From: Acidobacteriota bacterium
Lineage (GTDB): Bacteria > Acidobacteriota > Polarisedimenticolia > J045
NCBI GenBank assembly: GCA_027064265.1
Contig: JAMOQA010000138.1
Location: 1 to 11,130, forward strand
Direction: 5' to 3'
Length of the DNA stretch: 11,130 nt
Positions 8,501 to 11,130 of this stretch are shown here, piece after piece; positions within the stretch are counted from its first letter, which is position 1; each line of letters starts with the position of its first letter. Position numbers and translations under genes: made by a program. The notes under the pieces were generated by a model. The model was not told the origin of the DNA, did no database searches, and saw nothing but the letters and a program-made list of their open reading frames with translations.

Positions 8501-8687
8501 GCTGACGACCGCGACGACGTTCGCCGGGCTGGCTCCGCTGATGCTCGAGCGCAGCATGCAGGCCCAATTCCTGATCCCGATGGCGGTCTCCCTCGCCTTC
8601 GGAATCGTCTTCGCCACGGCGATCACGCTGGTCCTGGTGCCCTGCCTCTACGTCGTGCTCGAGGACCTGCGCGGCCTCCTGGGCTGA
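5532..8687 (+). CDS. RND-family efflux permease (AcrB-like, COG0841)
   Basis: A 1051-residue inner-membrane proton antiporter subunit, near the AcrB length of 1049. It starts at ATG 5532 with GGGGAG at 5518-5523. The classic duplicated plan is visible: TM1 at about 12-33, periplasmic loop 1 to about 334, TM2-6, TM7 at about 530-553, periplasmic loop 2 to about 889, then TM8-12. TM4 carries the paired aspartates of proton relay in GMVVDDAII (D397, D398). TM11 keeps the Arg and Thr equivalents of AcrB R971 and T978 (R985, T992 in ARFRPILLT). TM10, however, reads GVVVNDSLVMVEFVN, with Asn955 where AcrB has Lys940. This looks like a drug or amphiphile pump rather than a metal pump, as the metal-relay pattern of CusA is absent. 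Substrate unknown. It is the last gene of the operon and converges on rho, 19 nt away. Confidence 0.96.
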   Translation: MNRVIAWFARNGVAANLLALFVVVAGLLTLWTIKVEVFPEFSMGYISITVPYPGAAPEEVEEGITVKIEEQIQGLPGIKRIQSTASEGVGTVFVQLETWADTRKVLDDVKARVDAINSFPEDAEKPVIQEVTSRWQVISVAISGDVDEKTLKEIAENARDELAALPEISIVELQNVPPYEISIEVPEENLRRWHLTFDEIAAAVRNEAVDVPGGSIRSRGGEILLRGRTRAYRGPEFERLVVRANPDGTRLLVGDVARVRDGFAETDQRSRFDGQPAVLLQVYRVGEQRAFDVANAVKRWVEEARPRLPAGIVIETWQDNTKVLRDRLDTLLRNALQGFILVFVTLALFLELRLSFWVSLGIPVSFLGAIWLMPTFDVSINLVSLFAFIVVLGMVVDDAIIIGENIHTHQQRTGRGVEAAIRGAQEVATPVIFAVLTTVAAFLPLVHVEGVTGKVMRVVPLIVIPVLFFSLVESLLVLPSHLSHLPRSSREPGRIASAWHRFRGRFDRGLQWFIHRVYAPALERALAWRYLVLTAGVAALLVTTGLVVGGFIRFVFFPTAEADFVSASVRMPLGTPVEVTEAAARRIERAALDLRAAIDREAGRDGDPGRSIFRHVLTSIGDQPLRTLRKVHSGAVREDNSGSHLAEVAIELAPAEERTVSCEEIVRRWREAVGPVPGAVEVRFNSTLFDPGDAINVELAAENLAELRRAADELKGALARIDGVYDIADSHEAGKREFRVRVTPRGRALGLTQLEVARQVRQAFYGEEVQRIQRGTDELKVKVRYPAADRKTPETLEEMRFRLRDGTEIPFSVAAVALPGRGFAKIERTDRRRTLNVTADVDLNRTTPTAVAARLEEEILPEIMRRHPGMSWRFEGGQREKQETMEGLVRGFLLALVGIYALIAIPFRSWVQPLIVMSAIPFGLIGAVVGHLLLGLDLTILSMSGVVALAGVVVNDSLVMVEFVNRARERGEPLFRAIREAGVARFRPILLTTATTFAGLAPLMLERSMQAQFLIPMAVSLAFGIVFATAITLVLVPCLYVVLEDLRGLLG

Positions 8688-8696
8688 GGAGACACG

Positions 8697-8727
8697 GCCG
8701 GGGAGGTCAGGCCCCCCTGGCCCCGGC
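8697..8727. terminator. GC hairpin at the convergent 3' ends of the efflux operon and rho
   Basis: GCCGGGG (8697-8703) pairs with CCCCGGC (8721-8727). Inside, TCAGG (8707-8711) pairs with CCTGG (8716-8720) around a CCCC loop, leaving a three-base bulge at 8704-8706. The structure spans the 19-nt gap between the two stop codons and the last codons of rho, and could form in both transcripts. No T-run follows on either strand, so it is not a textbook intrinsic terminator. It may block readthrough or protect 3' ends. The pairing is seen; the function is inferred. Confidence 0.3.
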
Positions 8728-9975
8728 GCCGAGCGCGCGGAGGAACTCCTCGTTGCTCGGGTAGGCGGCCAGCTTCTTGAGCAGGGCCTCGACCGCGTCG
8801 ACCGGGCTCATCGTGGAGAGGGCCCGGCGCAGCAGGTGAACCTTGGGCGTCCACTCCTTGAGGAGCTTCTCCTCCTTGCGCGTGCCGGTCTGGTGGATGT
8901 CGATGCACGGGAAGACCCGCTTCTCGAACAGCTTCCGGTCGAGGACGATCTCGGTGTTCCCCGTCCCCTTGAACTCCTGGAAGATCACCTCGTCCATCCT
9001 GGAACCGGTGTCGACCAGGCACGAGGCGATGATCGTGAGCGAACCGCCCTCCTCGCACCGCCGCGCGGCGCCGAAGAAGCGGCGCGGGTTCTCGAGGGTG
9101 CGAGAGTCGATGCCGCCGGAGAGGATCTTCCCGGACCCCCGCTGCTCGACGTTGTAGGCCCGGGCGAGCCGGGTGAGGGAATCGAGCAGCACGAGCACGT
9201 CGCGCCCCGACTCGACCAGGCGCTTGGCCCGCTCGAGGACGATCTCGGCCACGGAGACGTGGTTCCGTGCAAGTTCGTCGGAGCTCGAGGCGATCACCTC
9301 CCCGTCCGGGACCCGGCGCCGCCAGTCCGTCACCTCCTCGGGACGCTCGTCGATCAGGAGGACGATCAGGTGGATCTCCGGGTGGTTGACCCCCACGGCG
9401 TGGGCGATCTGCTGCAGGAGCGTCGTCTTGCCCGCCTTGGGCGGGGCGACGACGAGGCAGCGCTGCCCCTTGCCGATCGGGGCGACCAGGTCGACGACCC
9501 GCGGTTCCAGGGGCTCGGGCCCGGTCTCGAGGCGGATCGGGTCTTCCGGCGACGTGGGCGTCAGGTCCTGGAAGTGACGCCGTTCACGCCACTTCTCGGG
9601 CGGGAGGCCGTTGATCTCCTCGATCTCGTAGAGGGCAGGTCCGCGTCGGCCCGTGGGTCGTGCCTTCCCCCTGATTTCCACCCCCTCGTCGAACTTCCAG
9701 TTCCGGACGATGTCCGGCGCCACCCAGACGTCGTCGGGACGCGGCAGGTAGTTCGCCCTGCGGGTTCGCAGGAAGCCGTAGCCCTCGGGCAGCAGCTCGA
9801 GGACGCCCCAGGCCTCGATCGGTTCCTTCGGCGCCTCGACGACGGCACCTTCCCCACCCGTGGCAGTGGTGTTTCCGTTGGCACCGCCACCCCCGCCCGC
9901 CGGACGGCGGCGGCGACGACGGCGCTTCCAGGACCCCTTCCGGTTCCCACCTTGCGACCGCTGTTCGTCCTTCAC
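8707..9975 (-). CDS. rho: Transcription termination factor Rho
   Basis: A 422-residue RNA-dependent ATPase/translocase. The start is GTG 9975-9973, preceded by AGGAAGG five nt away; the upstream part of the same frame is Arg/Gly/Pro-rich noise under the lipoprotein gene. Residues 1-50 are a basic, low-complexity tail with seven consecutive Arg (18-24) and five Gly (27-31). The RNA-binding OB domain follows (about 54-125: GVLELLPEGYGFLRT, PDDVWVAP). The ATPase core has Walker A APPKAGKTT (177-185), LLIDERPEEVTD, Walker B VLVLLDS with TRLARAYN, the Q-loop SGKILSGG, the arginine-finger region EEGGSLTIIAS, DTGSRMDEV, the R-loop EFKGTGN, and GTRKEEKLL. The Rho_N helical domain found in E. coli Rho appears absent. 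The start overlaps the stop of the upstream lipoprotein gene (GTGA), implying translational coupling. Confidence 0.97.
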   Translation of the reverse strand: MKDEQRSQGGNRKGSWKRRRRRRRPAGGGGGANGNTTATGGEGAVVEAPKEPIEAWGVLELLPEGYGFLRTRRANYLPRPDDVWVAPDIVRNWKFDEGVEIRGKARPTGRRGPALYEIEEINGLPPEKWRERRHFQDLTPTSPEDPIRLETGPEPLEPRVVDLVAPIGKGQRCLVVAPPKAGKTTLLQQIAHAVGVNHPEIHLIVLLIDERPEEVTDWRRRVPDGEVIASSSDELARNHVSVAEIVLERAKRLVESGRDVLVLLDSLTRLARAYNVEQRGSGKILSGGIDSRTLENPRRFFGAARRCEEGGSLTIIASCLVDTGSRMDEVIFQEFKGTGNTEIVLDRKLFEKRVFPCIDIHQTGTRKEEKLLKEWTPKVHLLRRALSTMSPVDAVEALLKKLAAYPSNEEFLRALGAGARGA

Positions 9976-10718
9976 GTTCCCCTTCCTGTCCCGCTTCCGG
10001 CGGCCGCCGTGGCCACCGTCGGATGCGGATCCGCTCCCAGCTTGTCCAGGACCTCCCGTGCGTCCCGGGGGAGGTCTCCCCTCTCGTCCCGCTGCCGCAG
10101 GGCCACGGCCAGCCGGGTCCGGACCTGCCAGTCCCGGTCCTCCGCGAGTCGGCGCAACAGCTCGACTCCCGGATGGCTCGCCAGCACGCAGTTTCGCGCC
10201 GCTCGCGAGCGGATCGCCGGATCGGGCTCGGTCTCCGCCATCTCGCAGGCCCCGGGGCCCGGCCCGGCATCCCGCAGTACCAGCTCCGCCCGCAACAGGC
10301 GCAGCTCTGCGGAATCGCCGCACGCCTCCCCGAGCCCGGAAAGGAGGGCTTCCGGCAGGGTGGCACGCCGCAGGAACAGCAGGCCGGCCACCGTGCCACG
10401 GACCAGCGGATCCGGGTCCCGCAGGTACGGCACGAGCCGCGCTGCCTCCACCTCCCGATGGCCGGCGGCCTGGCGCGCTTCCTCGGCCCGGTCGAGCGGG
10501 CCCTGCTTCCCCGTGGGAACCTGCATCCCTGCTCCGGGAGGCGCCCCGTCCCCGGACACGCTGACCTGGTTCGACGGGGGCCGTCCGCTTTCCTTCCCGG
10601 ATTGGCCGGAACAACCGGCCGGGGCCACGACGAGCACGGCGGCGAGGACGGGAAGCAGGAACCTCCGTCCTCTCGCCGGCAGGGAGAAGCCTAGCAGAAG
10701 GCCTCGCTCGCTGTCCAC
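9972..10718 (-). CDS. Putative lipoprotein with degenerate HEAT-like repeats, upstream of rho
   Basis: A 248-residue protein starting at GTG 10718-10716, with AGGAG at 10731-10727 upstream. The N-terminus has basic residues (RGRR, 16-19), a hydrophobic run (about 20-34) and Cys36 preceded by APAG, a weak lipobox because Pro sits at -3. After a Gly/Ser/Pro linker (about 37-70), residues about 85-245 contain paired amphipathic helices resembling HEAT repeats, such as LVPYLRDPDPLVRGTVAGLLFL, EPDPAIRSRAARN and LAEDRDWQVRTRLAVAL. HEAT folds usually bind other proteins. The protein is probably exported and membrane-anchored. It overlaps rho by four nt and follows another HEAT-repeat gene by 80 nt on the same strand, so the three may be one transcript. 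I do not recognise a named family. A second cysteine pair in the repeats (GEACGD, GACEM) is notable but unexplained. Confidence 0.75.
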   Translation of the reverse strand: MDSERGLLLGFSLPARGRRFLLPVLAAVLVVAPAGCSGQSGKESGRPPSNQVSVSGDGAPPGAGMQVPTGKQGPLDRAEEARQAAGHREVEAARLVPYLRDPDPLVRGTVAGLLFLRRATLPEALLSGLGEACGDSAELRLLRAELVLRDAGPGPGACEMAETEPDPAIRSRAARNCVLASHPGVELLRRLAEDRDWQVRTRLAVALRQRDERGDLPRDAREVLDKLGADPHPTVATAAAGSGTGRGT

Positions 10719-10798
10719 TCGCCGTTCTCCTGGAGAATCCTCGCCGGGAGGGACCCCGGGCTCCGCCCGGCATCCCGGCCTGCTGGACCCGGTTCATG
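10719..10798 (-). other. 80-nt spacer between HEAT gene and lipoprotein gene, with a small GC hairpin
   Basis: The spacer holds a 6-bp stem (CCGGGC 10756-10761 with GCCCGG 10765-10770, three-base loop) without a T-run, and the AGGAG ribosome site of the lipoprotein gene at its left end. No convincing promoter was seen on the minus strand, so readthrough from the HEAT gene into the lipoprotein and rho is the simplest reading. Confidence 0.35.
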
Positions 10799-11130
10799 CT
10801 AGGGACCCGTCTCCTCCCCCGCAACCGTGCCCGCCGCCCCCGCGGCGCGTTCCCGGATCATCTCCAGGGCGTGCCGGGCGGCCCCGCGGGCGTACGCGTT
10901 CTCGTCCCGGGCCATCTCCGCCAGCGCCGGGACCGCCGCCGGGTCGCCGATGCGTCCCAGGGCCTGGGCCGCCCAGGCCCGGACCGGGGTCTCCTCGTCC
11001 CGGAGCGCCTCGACCAGGGCGGGCACCGCCGCCGGGTCGCCGATCTCGGCGAGCGCCCGCGCCGCCGCCTCGCGCACGGACGGCTCCGGGTCGTCCCGGA
11101 GACGCTCCGCGACGGCCGGCACGGCGTCCC
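10799..11130 (-). CDS. HEAT-repeat (PBS-lyase-type) protein, C-terminal part, 5' end cut by window edge
   Basis: The minus-strand frame is open from the right edge to a TAG at 10801-10799, giving about 110 residues. A GTG at 11122-11120 is probably internal, since the repeat pattern continues into the codons before it (Asp-Ala). Three successive repeats of 31-32 residues are seen, each ending or beginning with IGDPAAVPAL-like sequence followed by LRDDPEPSVREAAARAL or a variant. This is the standard PBS-lyase HEAT pattern with conserved Asp, Val-Arg and Ala positions. A 16-residue Ala/Gly/Glu tail ends the protein. Such repeats form a superhelical protein-binding scaffold; the specific partner is unknown. 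It lies upstream of the HEAT-like lipoprotein and rho, and the missing N-terminal part may hold another domain. Confidence 0.85.
   Translation of the reverse strand, partial: DAVPAVAERLRDDPEPSVREAAARALAEIGDPAAVPALVEALRDEETPVRAWAAQALGRIGDPAAVPALAEMARDENAYARGAARHALEMIRERAAGAAGTVAGEETGP
10932..11044. repeat. In-gene direct repeat (20 bp, 93-bp period) from HEAT units
   Basis: ACCGCCGCCGGGTCGCCGAT occurs exactly at 10932-10951 and 11025-11044, 93 bp (31 codons) apart. On the minus strand both copies encode the IGDPAAV turn of adjacent HEAT units. Identity at the DNA level suggests recent unit duplication or gene conversion, although codon bias at high GC also favours it. Confidence 0.75.

Noticed and set aside
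5007..8567. A 1186-codon open frame on the minus strand across the permease gene
   Set aside because: It is antisense to a clearly conserved RND permease. Its product is rich in Asp, Arg, Gly, Pro and His with no recognisable domain, as expected from an opposite-strand shadow at this GC level.
5621..8764. A 1047-codon plus-strand frame overlapping the permease
   Set aside because: Arg/Gly/Pro-rich low-complexity translation with no membrane helices; a frame shadow of the permease.
10756..10770. Small GC hairpin as an intrinsic terminator after the HEAT gene
   Set aside because: Only six base pairs and no T-run on the minus strand; such stems occur often by chance at this GC content.
9976..10824. 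N-terminal extension of the rho frame to give a 705-residue Rho
   Set aside because: The extension is Arg/Gly/Pro noise, while the overlapping frame encodes a signal peptide, a lipobox-like Cys and HEAT-like helices, and a good ribosome site precedes GTG 9975.
1..11130. Search for tRNA or rRNA genes, CRISPR arrays, insertion sequences or integration sites
   Set aside because: Nothing seen: genes are packed with gaps of 80 nt or less, and no repeat-spacer pattern, transposase motif or terminal inverted repeats were found.

Overview
The window is very GC-rich (well over 70% by eye) and densely coded, and it comes from a Gram-negative (diderm) bacterium. The evidence for a diderm is an outer-membrane efflux factor, a periplasmic adaptor, an RND permease and two lipobox-bearing signal peptides. 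Starts are a mix of ATG and GTG with clear purine-rich ribosome sites, and most genes overlap by 4 nt. The lineage cannot be fixed from these genes. HEAT-repeat proteins and a Rho without the usual N-terminal helical domain would fit Planctomycetota, Myxococcota, Acidobacteriota or similar groups, but this is only an impression.

Left, + strand (1-2162): the C-terminal two thirds of a group II PLP-dependent aromatic amino acid decarboxylase, cut by the left edge, followed after 60 nt by a GNAT enzyme of the BioF2-like/Acetyltransf_6 type. The 60-nt gap holds a strong GC hairpin that runs into the acetyltransferase ribosome site.

Centre, + strand (2170-8687): a four-gene efflux operon consisting of a TetR regulator, a TolC/NodT-type outer-membrane lipoprotein, a periplasmic adaptor and an RND permease. 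All three junctions are ATGA overlaps, so translation is probably coupled along the transcript. In front of the regulator is an AT-rich island with a sigma70-like promoter and a palindromic operator. The regulator's DNA-binding region resembles PsrA, the fatty-acid-responsive TetR protein of Pseudomonas, and the operator fits the PsrA consensus as I recall it (CAAAC, 2-4 nt, GTTTG). This regulator and operator pair is the most testable new idea in the window: a self-regulated, possibly lipid-responsive efflux operon.

Right, - strand (8707-11130): reading leftwards, a HEAT-repeat protein cut by the right edge, a small HEAT-like lipoprotein, and the transcription terminator Rho. The lipoprotein stop and the Rho start overlap (GTGA), so the two are probably co-translated. 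Rho lacks the N-terminal helical domain and carries an Arg-run/Gly-run basic tail instead. The efflux operon and rho converge with only 19 nt between stop codons, where a GC hairpin without a T-tract sits.

No RNA genes, CRISPR arrays, insertion sequences, attachment sites or origins were seen. No gap between genes exceeds 80 nt. I found no clear evidence of a wholly new system; the notable points are the PsrA-type control of the pump, the rho neighbourhood, and the missing transmembrane lysine in the pump.
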